A stretch of DNA of 64,000 bases, taken from assembly GCF_021026295.1 (NCBI RefSeq), contig NZ_JAJNDA010000003.1, forward strand, positions 124,001 to 188,000, in the 5' to 3' direction. Positions 1 through 8,166 of the stretch are shown one piece after another; position 1 is the first letter of the stretch, and each line of letters begins with the position of its first letter. A model generated the notes under the pieces. It had not been told where the DNA came from and ran no database searches. It worked only from the letters and a program-made list of their open reading frames with translations. The position numbers were made by a program, and so were the translations under genes. Source of the stretch: Actinomycetospora soli. GTDB lineage: Bacteria; Actinomycetota; Actinomycetes; Mycobacteriales; Pseudonocardiaceae.

Positions 1-3000
1 CATCGACAGCCAGATGACGTTGCGCTCGTCGCCCTGGAAGTCAGGCGGGCTGCCGACCCGCAGCTTGCGCTTCGTCCACTCCTCGTCTCCGATGCGGCCC
101 CGCAGCACGTTCTCGATCAACGTGACCTGTGCGTGGCCCTGCAGGACGACGACACCGAAGGTGCGGCCGTCGTAGGCAGGATCGGCTACGCACTGCTCGA
201 CGAGGTCCGCGATCACCTCGGCCTCGCGGCGGTTCGCGATCTTCTCGCGTCCGCCCGTCTGCACCGCGTCGGGCACGTGGGTGGCGCGCAGCGGTGGCAG
301 GCGGTCGGCACCGAACTGGCGGAGCGGCACGAGCGGGGCGTCCGCGTAGAACTCGCCCGACGACCATTCGATGATCTCGGGCATGCAGCGGAAGTGCTCC
401 TGCAACCGGATCACCTGTGGGAAGCACGACCGGAGCAGCGAGAACACGCTCGACTTCGAGGTGAACTGGAGCCGCCGGTGCGCCGGGAGGTCGGGCAGCT
501 CGTTGTCGAGGCGGTCGAAGATCGGAGCGAGTGCGCCCATCGTCACCTCGGCCGGGGTGCACTGCTTGTCGTCCCCGACGACGATCATCCGCGGGGCGAG
601 CCAGAGCAGGAATGCGCTCGTCAACTCCGCTTGGCTGGCCTCGTCGACGATGACGACGTCGAACACGTCCTTTTCCGGCGCAACGGAGGCCAGGACCTGC
701 TGGATCGGCATGATCCACGCAGGCACCGCGTGCTGGGCCTCGGTCATGGCCGCCCGCGCGGCCTGCCGGAAGCGCTCGGCGTACTTCCCGGTGCCCTTCC
801 CGACCTGACTCGCCCGCTCCCGGTACATCTGGAGCGCTTGCATCTCCTGGGCCGACATGCCCTCCAGGCACGCCTTCCATGCCTTGTCCGCCGCCAGCTC
901 GGCCGTGACCTGACCCAGGTCGTACGTCGCGGTTGCCAGCTCCCGCTCGAGGGTCTGTTCACGCCCGGGAGCCTGGTGGCGCTCCATCCATGCGGCGGCG
1001 CGGGCGCGGGCCCACGCCTGTGGCAGCCGAGCGAGGCGTCCGTCCCAGTGGCTCGCGTCGGACTCATCCCACAGCTCGTCCGCGAGTTGCGGCGCGGCCG
1101 CACGCAGCCGGCCCATCAGGTCGTCGCACCGCCGCTGGTCCTGCTGCTCCGACGCCGCGACGTCGAGCGACTCGACAGCCTGTCGGTACCGGTCCGGGTC
1201 GGCCGCTCGCCACGCCGCGAGGAGTTCGACGTGCTCCGGGGACCGCTCCCCACCCGCGTCGACGTCCAGAGTGTCCGCGACCGTCGTGATCTCGTGTCGG
1301 GCGACACGAGCGCGCCGGGCGTCGGTCACCTGAAGCGCGACCCCCGCCACCCGATGGAGCCCGGCGAGGCTATCGATGCGCGGGCGTCGAGCCGCCGGGA
1401 GGGGCGAGAGGAGCCGGCCGATCTCCTGCTGGCACTCCATCACGGCGGAGACGGCGCGACACACATCCGCGGTGTCGGCCATCTGGTCGATGAGATCGGC
1501 TCGATAGTTGCTCGGGCGCACACCGATTCCCAGCGGCTCGAAGACCCGGTGCAGGTGGATTGCCGTTTCGACGACGCGCAGGTGCCCGGCGGCGATCCGA
1601 GCAGCACCCGGCGAGTCGACCTTGGCGCCATTGACGAGGACGCGGTCGCCGTACGATTCGATCTTCTTCTGCTCGGGACTCTTCATCCACGGCCAGAAGC
1701 TCGAACCGTTCTGCTCCTGATCGAGGGCGTACGCCTCGAGGGAGGCTGCGTCCGGAACGGGAACCGTCACGAGGTCGACCGCCACCTCGGCATTCTGCGC
1801 CGCGCGGTCACCCTCCTGTGCCTGCGGGATCGACGCGAGCTGCGCGATCGCGCTCTGCCAGGCGTGCCGTCGGCCGCCGCGCAGTTGCTCCTGCGCCATG
1901 GCCATGCCCCACTGGCGGTTGCCAGGGCCGTGCTCCAGCTCCGCCAGGGCGTTGCCGACCCGCCGCGCTGCCGGATCCAGCCGAGCGAGCTCGTCGTCGG
2001 GAAGGTTCTCGATGTCGGCGACGAGCGCACCCTCCTCCCCCGAGACCGCTCGGTCGCCGCGGTGGAGGGACTCCGCGAGCTGGGCGAGCCGGCTCGCTGC
2101 GGGAAGGTCGCCGCGCACCGGCAGCACCTGCCGTCGTCGGGAGCGTCGACTGTCGGTCTCGGAACGCAGCAGGGCCAGGAGCTCGGAGAGCTCAGCAGGG
2201 CCGAGTGGCGCGGACTCGGGCACGAGGTCGCGAATCCATGCGTCGTCGGTGCTGGCGAGGAGGGCACGGGCGATCGCCGCCGTCGTTCCGGCGAAACCGG
2301 GCGCGACCTCGGGGTGGATCTCGGTCTCGGCGTCGCGCATAGCCTGGATCTCGACGAGGAGTCGCTGCCGCTCGGCCAGGATCGTCGTTCGACGATGAGT
2401 GAGGTCCGTGATGCGGCGGCTCGCGCGAGCGGCGTCGAAGGAGGTCTTGGCCGTCGAGATCTTCGTGACGCTGCGCGCGAGGTCCGAGTCGCCGCGCGAC
2501 GAGGCGTCCGTCATCGAGATGCACAGGTCCTGCATCTGCTGCGGGAGCTTGTCCCGCAGCACCTTGAGGGCCTGCGCCTTCTCACTGGTGACGAGCACGC
2601 GCTGACCCTGGGCGAGCAAGCTGGACACCAGGTTCGCGATGGTGTGGGTCTTGCCGGTCCCGGGCGGGCCCTCGACCACGACCCCACTGTCGGAGCCCAT
2701 GCGGTCGATGATCTGACGCTGGGCGGGGTTCGCCGGCAGGGGGAAGAGCGGGTCAGCGGCAAGGTCGAGCCCAGAGGTCTTCCCGGTGCGTTCGAGCCAT
2801 CCGAGCCGCACGTCGCTCTCGAGCGGCGCAACGAGTTGCGCCAGGCCGAGTGGGATCGGCGTCTCCTCGTTCTCGAGGGCACGGATGATCGTCGCGTAGT
2901 AGTTGCGCAGCGCGTAGCCGCTCCGGGGACGGGCGACGATCGCCGGGGCGTGCGTGACGGTGCTGGTCTGTCCCGTCGGCTCCGCCCAGCCGTCGTCGGC

Positions 3001-3804
3001 GTCGCAGTGCACGCGCAGGGCACGGCTGCGCCACTCCTTGACGAAGCCGGCCACGGCCGGGTCGATCGCGCTGGCGGCGTCCTCGTCGAGGCGTTCCCGC
3101 AGCGTCGGACCGCCGGAGCCGTCGAACCAGTCCTCGCCAGCCAGGATCTCGTCGTCCTCGAGGCGCGGAGGCGCGTCGGTCAGGCTGACGACCATGTCCC
3201 CGGTGGTGGACTCGCGGATGAGGTCGACCGGCTGGTTCACGACGTGGATGTGGACGCCGCCCGTGTCGGGGTCAGGCAGGTGGAGGAGGCCCCCGCCGAG
3301 GACGATCTCGACCGACTCCGGCCGGTCTTCGGCGACCCGGTGCAGGCGGAACAGCTCGTCGTGGACGGCGGCCCGGGCCCGGCGGACGCGCTCGGCTGCG
3401 GCCCAGGTCTCCCACTCACGACGCCACCGCGTGAACCGGTCCCGCTTCTGCGGGACCTCGTCGAGATCGACGATGACGCCGTTGTCGGGTCCGTGGTCGG
3501 CGAGCACGGGCTCGGTGAGGTTCCGCTCGCTGACCTGCACCCATCGGTGCAGCTCGGCGGGGATCGCCGGCATCGGCTCGGACGGGACCCGCGGCGCGCG
3601 CAGGACCTCGTGCCCCGGCTCGGTCACCTCGTGCACCGCGACGTGCTCGCGTGCGACGCCGAGCCAGACGACGCCATGACATGAGTCGGTGTGGCGCGTC
3701 GGCCGGGTCTTCGCGGCGGCGATCGCGCTCAGCACGCGCATCAGTCGCCGGACGCGGTCTCGCAGAGCTGGGTCCCACTCAGGCTGGGAGACAGCAGAAG
3801 ACAC
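1..3804 (-). CDS. Upf1-like SF1 DNA/RNA helicase, C-terminus beyond window edge
   Basis: The frame is open from GTG 3804 to base 1 and runs off the left edge, giving 1268 visible residues. Walker A reads EGPPGTGKTHT at about residue 383. Motif II is VIVDEASQAE near residue 1054, followed by VVGDDKQ near 1076. FQGDERNVIWLSM ends the visible part and matches the SF1 motif V region (FQGxExDVI). The DEAS and GDDKQ signatures place it with the Upf1/Dna2-like SF1 helicases, which unwind nucleic acid using ATP. About 380 N-terminal residues before the motor are not recognised; a DUF4011-like or accessory role is possible. The start is chosen because GGGGGAAGG lies upstream of GTG 3804. The missing end may carry a nuclease domain, as relatives in defence islands often do, but that cannot be seen here. 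Confidence 0.88.
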   Translation of the reverse strand, partial: MSSAVSQPEWDPALRDRVRRLMRVLSAIAAAKTRPTRHTDSCHGVVWLGVAREHVAVHEVTEPGHEVLRAPRVPSEPMPAIPAELHRWVQVSERNLTEPVLADHGPDNGVIVDLDEVPQKRDRFTRWRREWETWAAAERVRRARAAVHDELFRLHRVAEDRPESVEIVLGGGLLHLPDPDTGGVHIHVVNQPVDLIRESTTGDMVVSLTDAPPRLEDDEILAGEDWFDGSGGPTLRERLDEDAASAIDPAVAGFVKEWRSRALRVHCDADDGWAEPTGQTSTVTHAPAIVARPRSGYALRNYYATIIRALENEETPIPLGLAQLVAPLESDVRLGWLERTGKTSGLDLAADPLFPLPANPAQRQIIDRMGSDSGVVVEGPPGTGKTHTIANLVSSLLAQGQRVLVTSEKAQALKVLRDKLPQQMQDLCISMTDASSRGDSDLARSVTKISTAKTSFDAARASRRITDLTHRRTTILAERQRLLVEIQAMRDAETEIHPEVAPGFAGTTAAIARALLASTDDAWIRDLVPESAPLGPAELSELLALLRSETDSRRSRRRQVLPVRGDLPAASRLAQLAESLHRGDRAVSGEEGALVADIENLPDDELARLDPAARRVGNALAELEHGPGNRQWGMAMAQEQLRGGRRHAWQSAIAQLASIPQAQEGDRAAQNAEVAVDLVTVPVPDAASLEAYALDQEQNGSSFWPWMKSPEQKKIESYGDRVLVNGAKVDSPGAARIAAGHLRVVETAIHLHRVFEPLGIGVRPSNYRADLIDQMADTADVCRAVSAVMECQQEIGRLLSPLPAARRPRIDSLAGLHRVAGVALQVTDARRARVARHEITTVADTLDVDAGGERSPEHVELLAAWRAADPDRYRQAVESLDVAASEQQDQRRCDDLMGRLRAAAPQLADELWDESDASHWDGRLARLPQAWARARAAAWMERHQAPGREQTLERELATATYDLGQVTAELAADKAWKACLEGMSAQEMQALQMYRERASQVGKGTGKYAERFRQAARAAMTEAQHAVPAWIMPIQQVLASVAPEKDVFDVVIVDEASQAELTSAFLLWLAPRMIVVGDDKQCTPAEVTMGALAPIFDRLDNELPDLPAHRRLQFTSKSSVFSLLRSCFPQVIRLQEHFRCMPEIIEWSSGEFYADAPLVPLRQFGADRLPPLRATHVPDAVQTGGREKIANRREAEVIADLVEQCVADPAYDGRTFGVVVLQGHAQVTLIENVLRGRIGDEEWTKRKLRVGSPPDFQGDERNVIWLSM

Positions 3805-3826
3805 CGGTGACGCACCTTCCCCCGAC

Positions 3827-3846
3827 GGTGATCGCTGGTGATCACC
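3827..3846. promoter_or_regulatory. Repeated GGTGATC with a 10-bp palindrome, possible operator
   Basis: GGTGATC at 3827-3833 is followed by the perfect palindrome GGTGATCACC at 3837-3846. The site lies 23 bases upstream of the SF1 helicase start, in the divergent gap between that gene and the exported protein at 4092. The position suits a repressor site, but no cognate regulator can be named. Confidence 0.3.
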
Positions 3847-4091
3847 CTAGAACGACGGCGGGCTGTCGGTCATCCGGTTCGTCGACTCGACCGTGCCCGC
3901 TGACTGTTCGGGAACGGACGGTGCTGCGTTACGCGGACAGCGAAGGCGCGAGACGCAGGGCGGCGAGCGGTACCACGTCAACTATCGCCGCGACCGTGCT
4001 TCGCCGAGAGTTGGGAAGTCCGGGTGAAGCCCGGCGAATCGCCCTGTCTCGTCTCGCCGTCCGCGCTGTTCTCAGACGCGGAGGTGGAGCC

Positions 4092-4559
4092 ATGCGGAAG
4101 TTGCGGATCGGACAAGTCGGGGTGGCGCTCACACTGGCAGTCGTCGCCGGCGTGGGTGTCCCAGGAATCGCCGAGGCGAGTCCGGGAGCGCTAGCCGAGC
4201 AATTCGTCACGGCAGGAGAGACGAGGGGCGACTACGTCCACTTGTCGAGAACCACGTCGATGCTCGCAGCGTCGGCGCACGGGTGGTGGACCTGGCCTGA
4301 GCCGACCGATCTCAAGGCGCGAGTCACCGTGCAGCTACAGGTGAACAGAGGGGGCACGTGGGTCGACGCGGGGCCGCCTGGCAGCGAGGTCACCCGCCCG
4401 GGAACAGGCGGGTCCGGCCGTCGCGCCAATGCCTTCGTAGTCTGTGCCACGTCGGTCAACACCGAGTGGAGGAGCGTCGTTGACGTGGACATCATCGGCA
4501 GACTCGACAGCCCGAACAAGCTGTACACAGCCTCGCGACCCCTGAATTGCGGGGTGTAG
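4092..4559 (+). CDS. Small exported protein, function unknown
   Basis: 155 residues. The N-terminus has a basic start (MRKLRIGQ), a hydrophobic stretch to about residue 24 and a likely Sec signal-peptidase site after GIAEA, so the product is probably secreted. ATG 4092 is preceded by GAGGTGGAG and is preferred over the longer in-frame ORF, whose upstream part has no coding character. The mature part contains a TVQLQVN segment and ends near a single cysteine (LNCGV); another cysteine lies in FVVCATS, so one disulfide is possible. This two-cysteine beta-rich pattern resembles small actinobacterial secreted proteins of unknown role. Its position between defence-type genes does not by itself give it a defence role. 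Confidence 0.65.
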   Translation: MRKLRIGQVGVALTLAVVAGVGVPGIAEASPGALAEQFVTAGETRGDYVHLSRTTSMLAASAHGWWTWPEPTDLKARVTVQLQVNRGGTWVDAGPPGSEVTRPGTGGSGRRANAFVVCATSVNTEWRSVVDVDIIGRLDSPNKLYTASRPLNCGV

Positions 4560-4564
4560 AGAGC

Positions 4565-5338
4565 GTGGCGGCCCTTCGGGTGGGGTCGATGGCGGTCGGC
4601 GTGTTCGGTCACCTCGCCGCGGACGAGTCGCTGTACGCGCGGGACGACGACTGCTACAGCACCTTCTACTCGCTGAGCGGCGTCCTGGGACAGTTGGTCT
4701 CGGCGAACGCCAACGACCCGCGTAGCGGACTGTGGGGCATGAACGATGCCGGCGGCCCATGGCTGGGCTCGAGCTCGACTGGGCGCCGGGCGGAGTTCCA
4801 GGTCGCGCCTGACGTCGGGTGGGGCCCGGCACTGCCGCTGGAGGCGTTCACGTTCACCGCGCTGGCCTCGGTCGCCCGCTTCGGACCACTCGAACTTCAC
4901 GGCCTCGAGTACTACGTGCCGATGGAGTCAGTCCAGCCGGCCCCGTCAGAGATCGAGACCGGGAGGGCGTGGTTCGCCACAGCCGACACCGGCACACGGA
5001 CACGGCTGCGGATCACGATCGACTCCGGCGACTCGCCGGCCGCGCCCGACAACGCCGACGACATCGTGCGCGCGATCGAACGGATCAGCCCGGCTGAGGA
5101 GCGCACCGACGTCTCCATCCCGCATGGGCTCGAGCACGTGGACTTCAGCGACCCGGTCCCATGGCGGTGGTGGCTCGGGGAGGGCGTCCCGCACCTCCTG
5201 ACGTTGCAAGCAACGGCGACCGAGTGGAGCGGCCTGGGCGTCGGGCGGGTGGCGAGACTCATCGTTGAGGCCTGTTCCTCGATTGGAGTCGTCGACCCCA
5301 TCGGAGTCCGAGTGGTTCGAGAAACGTCCGCTCCTTGA
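4565..5338 (+). CDS. Hypothetical protein, acidic, start uncertain
   Basis: About 257 residues from GTG 4565. Other in-frame starts are TTG 4547, GTG 4580 and ATG 4589, and no ribosome-binding site clearly decides between them. The reading frame has normal high third-position GC. The protein is Trp- and Gly-containing and acidic, with no signal peptide, membrane segment or nucleotide-binding motif that I recognise. It begins 5 bases after the stop of the exported protein, so the two may be co-transcribed. A perfect hairpin follows its stop codon. I do not recognise the family; an immunity or substrate-binding role would be speculation. Confidence 0.55.
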   Translation: MAALRVGSMAVGVFGHLAADESLYARDDDCYSTFYSLSGVLGQLVSANANDPRSGLWGMNDAGGPWLGSSSTGRRAEFQVAPDVGWGPALPLEAFTFTALASVARFGPLELHGLEYYVPMESVQPAPSEIETGRAWFATADTGTRTRLRITIDSGDSPAAPDNADDIVRAIERISPAEERTDVSIPHGLEHVDFSDPVPWRWWLGEGVPHLLTLQATATEWSGLGVGRVARLIVEACSSIGVVDPIGVRVVRETSAP

Positions 5339-5342
5339 TGCG

Positions 5343-5367
5343 GTCCCGACCTACGACAGGTCGGGAC
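5343..5367 (+). terminator. Perfect 10-bp stem hairpin after the hypothetical gene
   Basis: GTCCCGACCT (5343-5352), a 5-base loop ACGAC and AGGTCGGGAC (5358-5367) form a perfect GC-rich stem starting 5 bases after the stop at 5338. There is no U-tract, which is common for actinobacterial terminators. Confidence 0.7.
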
Positions 5368-5485
5368 GCTCGCCGTCACGCGGAACGCTGCTTTGCACGA
5401 GCTCGAGTCGACGCCCGAAGGCGTGACCTCGCGGCATGTCGTCGCGTTGATGCTGGTGATGGTGATGGACGCGATGGGGGGCACC

Positions 5486-6370
5486 GTGGCGGAGCGCGAG
5501 CCGCAGCACTGGGTGTGGGTGACCGGTCCTGAGTACTACCTCGAGTCGGACGGGGTCACGGAGAACCGAGAGCTCGACCCGGACTCCGACTATGCGACCG
5601 ACAACTGGTGGACTTGCCACCGCGATACGAAGAAGGACGACCTCGTCGTCCTCTACCGGTCGACAGTCGCCAAGGACATCAAGTACCTCATCCGCGCCAC
5701 CTCTGATGCGTACACCCTGGCTGACGACCCGGATGCCGAACCTGGCTGGACCTGGGGTTGCGACTTCGAGGTGATCGAGCGGTTCGACCACGGCATCGGC
5801 ATCGCGGAGCTCCGCTCCGACCCGATCACGGCTCAGTGGCCAGCCCTGCGTGCCGCCTTCGTGCGCAGTGCGTGGTCGGTTCCGCAGGACGTCTGGGACC
5901 GGCTCCTGCAGATGGCCGAAGTCACCAGTCATCACGTCGCGCTTCAGATCCGCGTCTCGCTGCAGAGGGCGCTAAAGGAGGCGGAGATCGAGGAGGAGCT
6001 GCTGACCTCGCCCGCTCTCCTCCGGAATGTTGGGCTCTCCTTCGACCACCTTCGTAGTCAGGTGAAGTGCCGCGCCAGTGGCTTCGCGGACCTGGTTGGC
6101 TACAACCGGTCGGACATGCCGTCTGTCGTGATCGAGCTCAAGAGAGGAAGAGCGAGCCGAGACGCGGTCGCTCAGGTACTCGGCTATCGGGCCAGCCTGC
6201 AGAAGGAGTACAAGCCCCGGCGGCACGTTCGCGCTGTGCTGATCGCGGAAGCACTCGACGTCCGAGCGGGCGACCTCGTTGCTGACCACCCTTACCTCGA
6301 GTTCATCCCACTCGACGATCTGGACCTGCGGTGCCGACCCGCATCGGTACGGCGTCGGGCCCGCTCATGA
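5486..6370 (+). CDS. EVE-domain / NucS-like (PD-(D/E)XK) nuclease fusion
   Basis: 294 residues from GTG 5486; an upstream run of G residues could be the ribosome-binding site, and ATG 5450 is an alternative. The first ~110 residues read like an EVE domain (WVWVTGPEYY, then DNWWTCHRDTKKDD and KYLIRATSDAY), a fold related to the PUA-like readers of modified bases. The C-terminal part carries GFADLVGY, then SVVIELKRG and QVLGYRASL near residues 198-243: the D...ExK core of NucS/DUF91-type PD-(D/E)XK nucleases. EVE domains fused to nucleases are known from modification-dependent restriction enzymes, so cleavage of modified DNA is a reasonable inference. The stop overlaps the start of the next gene as ATGA, indicating translational coupling. 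Confidence 0.75.
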   Translation: MAEREPQHWVWVTGPEYYLESDGVTENRELDPDSDYATDNWWTCHRDTKKDDLVVLYRSTVAKDIKYLIRATSDAYTLADDPDAEPGWTWGCDFEVIERFDHGIGIAELRSDPITAQWPALRAAFVRSAWSVPQDVWDRLLQMAEVTSHHVALQIRVSLQRALKEAEIEEELLTSPALLRNVGLSFDHLRSQVKCRASGFADLVGYNRSDMPSVVIELKRGRASRDAVAQVLGYRASLQKEYKPRRHVRAVLIAEALDVRAGDLVADHPYLEFIPLDDLDLRCRPASVRRRARS

Positions 6371-7116
6371 ATCTCCGTGAGCTCGTCGGTGCGGACCGGC
6401 CGTACTGGCAGATCAACCGCGAAGAACGCAACCTCGTCGCGCTGCTGTATGCCGCCCTCCTGCAGGGAGACAACCTCATACGCTTCCTGCGCGCCATAGA
6501 CGCGAACCTTCCGGTCGAGCCAGAGGTGGTCACCGCGTACGTGGAATACGCGTACCTGCGTGACATCTGGGCCGCCATCGGTCGCGACAACTCGCTCAAG
6601 CGGAAGGCGATCACGGAGCTGCTCCGGACGCCGGACGTTCTAGCGCTGCAGAGCGCGACAACCTCCGAGTGGAACGAGCACTTCGGCGTCCGATCCAGAA
6701 CCGACATCGAGAGCCCCAGCAACTGGGTCGTGAAGCGTTTCGACGAGACGATCGAGTCCAACGCCGATTTCATTGCGACCTGCCGCTTCAAGTGGTGCTT
6801 CCGCGCGAAGCCCGACCTGGTCATCCACACGACACATCAACACGCTCTCGTCATCGAGGCCAAGGTCGAGTCGGGCGAAGGCAGCTACCCGGCCACGGCA
6901 GCAGAGAAAAGCATCTTCAAGCGGCGCGGACTGCGCCGGGTCTCTCAGACCGAGTTGCAGGAGCACATGATGCGGGAACTGCTCGGCATCGAGGCGCGCC
7001 ACGTCTTCCTGACCCTTCGCGGTCAACGGCAGCAGCTGAGCTGGAGCGACGCCTTCAAGGCCCTGGATCTCTCCGGTTTGCCGACCTGGGCGCAGCGATG
7101 GGTTGAGCGCTACTGA
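6367..7116 (+). CDS. PD-(D/E)XK-like protein coupled to the EVE nuclease
   Basis: 249 residues, starting at ATG 6367, which overlaps the previous stop (ATGA); the longer upstream start is rejected for this reason. Residues about 133-175 contain FRAKPDLVIHT followed by HALVIEAKVESGEGSY. This is the x-D ... E-x-K arrangement of a PD-(D/E)XK nuclease fold, of the kind seen in Card1-like or DUF-type restriction nucleases. The helical N-terminal 90 residues are not recognised. Strict coupling to the EVE/NucS gene suggests the two act together, for instance as reader plus effector, or as two subunits of one restriction activity. Neither activity can be shown from sequence alone. Confidence 0.65.
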   Translation: MNLRELVGADRPYWQINREERNLVALLYAALLQGDNLIRFLRAIDANLPVEPEVVTAYVEYAYLRDIWAAIGRDNSLKRKAITELLRTPDVLALQSATTSEWNEHFGVRSRTDIESPSNWVVKRFDETIESNADFIATCRFKWCFRAKPDLVIHTTHQHALVIEAKVESGEGSYPATAAEKSIFKRRGLRRVSQTELQEHMMRELLGIEARHVFLTLRGQRQQLSWSDAFKALDLSGLPTWAQRWVERY

Positions 7117-7145
7117 CGACGAGATGCTCAACGACAGCGTCGAGC

Positions 7146-7940
7146 TCAGCCCTCGTCGAGCAGCAAGCCCAGTCGCTCCAGGCAGTCAGAGAGCTCGATC
7201 TTCTTGTCCTCACTGAGGTCCGAGCGTTCAACGAGATCGGCCAGCTCCTCGAGGACGTTCTCAACTCGTCGAGGCTGTGCTTCACGCGCTCCCGGCCCAC
7301 GGAGCGCGAACTCGAAGATCGCCTCCTCGACGTCGCCTACTGAGGGTCCTCGAGCTTCGCCCCACTCGGTCAGCTTCTCGCAGTACAGCTCATAGTCTTG
7401 AGGTCGGCGCCACGACCAGATGTCCAGCCTCAGACCCACGTTATCGGCGAGCCACGACCGGACCACGCGGTCGAGGACCGGCGCCGCTGGCTTCACGCCA
7501 GCCGCTTCAACTGCGAAGAACAGGAACTTGGTGCCGAAAGCGACGCCGAGATGTTGGACTGGATGGTCGGCCATGGCCCGGAACCCCACTGGCCCTCCCC
7601 CAGCGGTCGCCTCCGCATGGACGGCGAGCAGCCGGGCTGGCGCGTCTGCGACGTCCAAGATTCGGCGAGTCCTCCAGGCGCCATAACCTACTCGCCCGAA
7701 TCCCCAAACCATAGACGCGATGAAAGCGTCGACCACGGTCGTCTCGGTGGCCTCGGCTTGCGCAACGGCGAAGACCTCCAGAACGTCCCCGCGACCGAGA
7801 GGGTTGGGCAGACTTTCGACAACTGAGTAGTCCGCGAAGTGCTTCTCCCACGCTTTTTCAGACCACGCAACGGCTCGCTGGCGGTGCCCCTCCCTCCAGA
7901 ACTCGATGGCGTCGTCAACCGGTTTCGGAACATCAGACAT
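7146..7940 (-). CDS. OGG-fold (8-oxoguanine glycosylase-like) protein
   Basis: 264 residues from ATG 7940 (MSDVPKPVDDAIEF). The segment VDAFIASMVWGFGRVGYGAW (about residues 65-90) resembles the F-x-A-x-x-W-G-x-G-R-x-x-Y-G-x-x-R-T signature of the OGG-fold family found in actinobacterial genomic islands. These are relatives of 8-oxoguanine DNA glycosylases; true base excision has not, to my knowledge, been shown for this subgroup. The protein is soluble, with no zinc sites. It is convergent with the PD-(D/E)XK gene (29-base gap) and divergent from the AddB-like operon. A role in recognising modified or damaged bases in incoming DNA would fit the surroundings, but this is inference. Confidence 0.55.
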   Translation of the reverse strand: MSDVPKPVDDAIEFWREGHRQRAVAWSEKAWEKHFADYSVVESLPNPLGRGDVLEVFAVAQAEATETTVVDAFIASMVWGFGRVGYGAWRTRRILDVADAPARLLAVHAEATAGGGPVGFRAMADHPVQHLGVAFGTKFLFFAVEAAGVKPAAPVLDRVVRSWLADNVGLRLDIWSWRRPQDYELYCEKLTEWGEARGPSVGDVEEAIFEFALRGPGAREAQPRRVENVLEELADLVERSDLSEDKKIELSDCLERLGLLLDEG

Positions 7941-8166
7941 GCGGCGAGAAGGTAGAGCGGTGCCGCACACCACGTCGTCACTCCATCAGTTGCTCCCACC
8001 CGCGTCGAGCGCATGACCACCCGGACGGCTCACCCTGCGACGAGCGGCTCGCCGACCCGGGCGTCCCCCAGGAGGAGCCGCCCGTCGCCCGATGTCGTGA
8101 TCTGACCGCAGAGCGCTTTCGTTCGGCCTCCGCGATCACCAGCATCACCCGTCGGGGGGAGATCCA
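7941..8166. promoter_or_regulatory. Divergent intergenic region, OGG-fold gene / AddB-like operon
   Basis: 226 bases without a gene, between two divergent starts. A strong ribosome-binding site, GGGGGGAG, ends 6 bases before ATG 8167. I see no clear -10/-35 pair and no convincing inverted repeat; promoters for both genes must lie here by position. Confidence 0.4.

Noticed and set aside
133-3684. Plus-strand ORF of 1183 codons
   Set aside because: It is antisense to the SF1 helicase, whose Walker A, DEAS and FQGDE motifs are on the minus strand. The plus-strand product has no motifs and reflects high-GC shadow coding.
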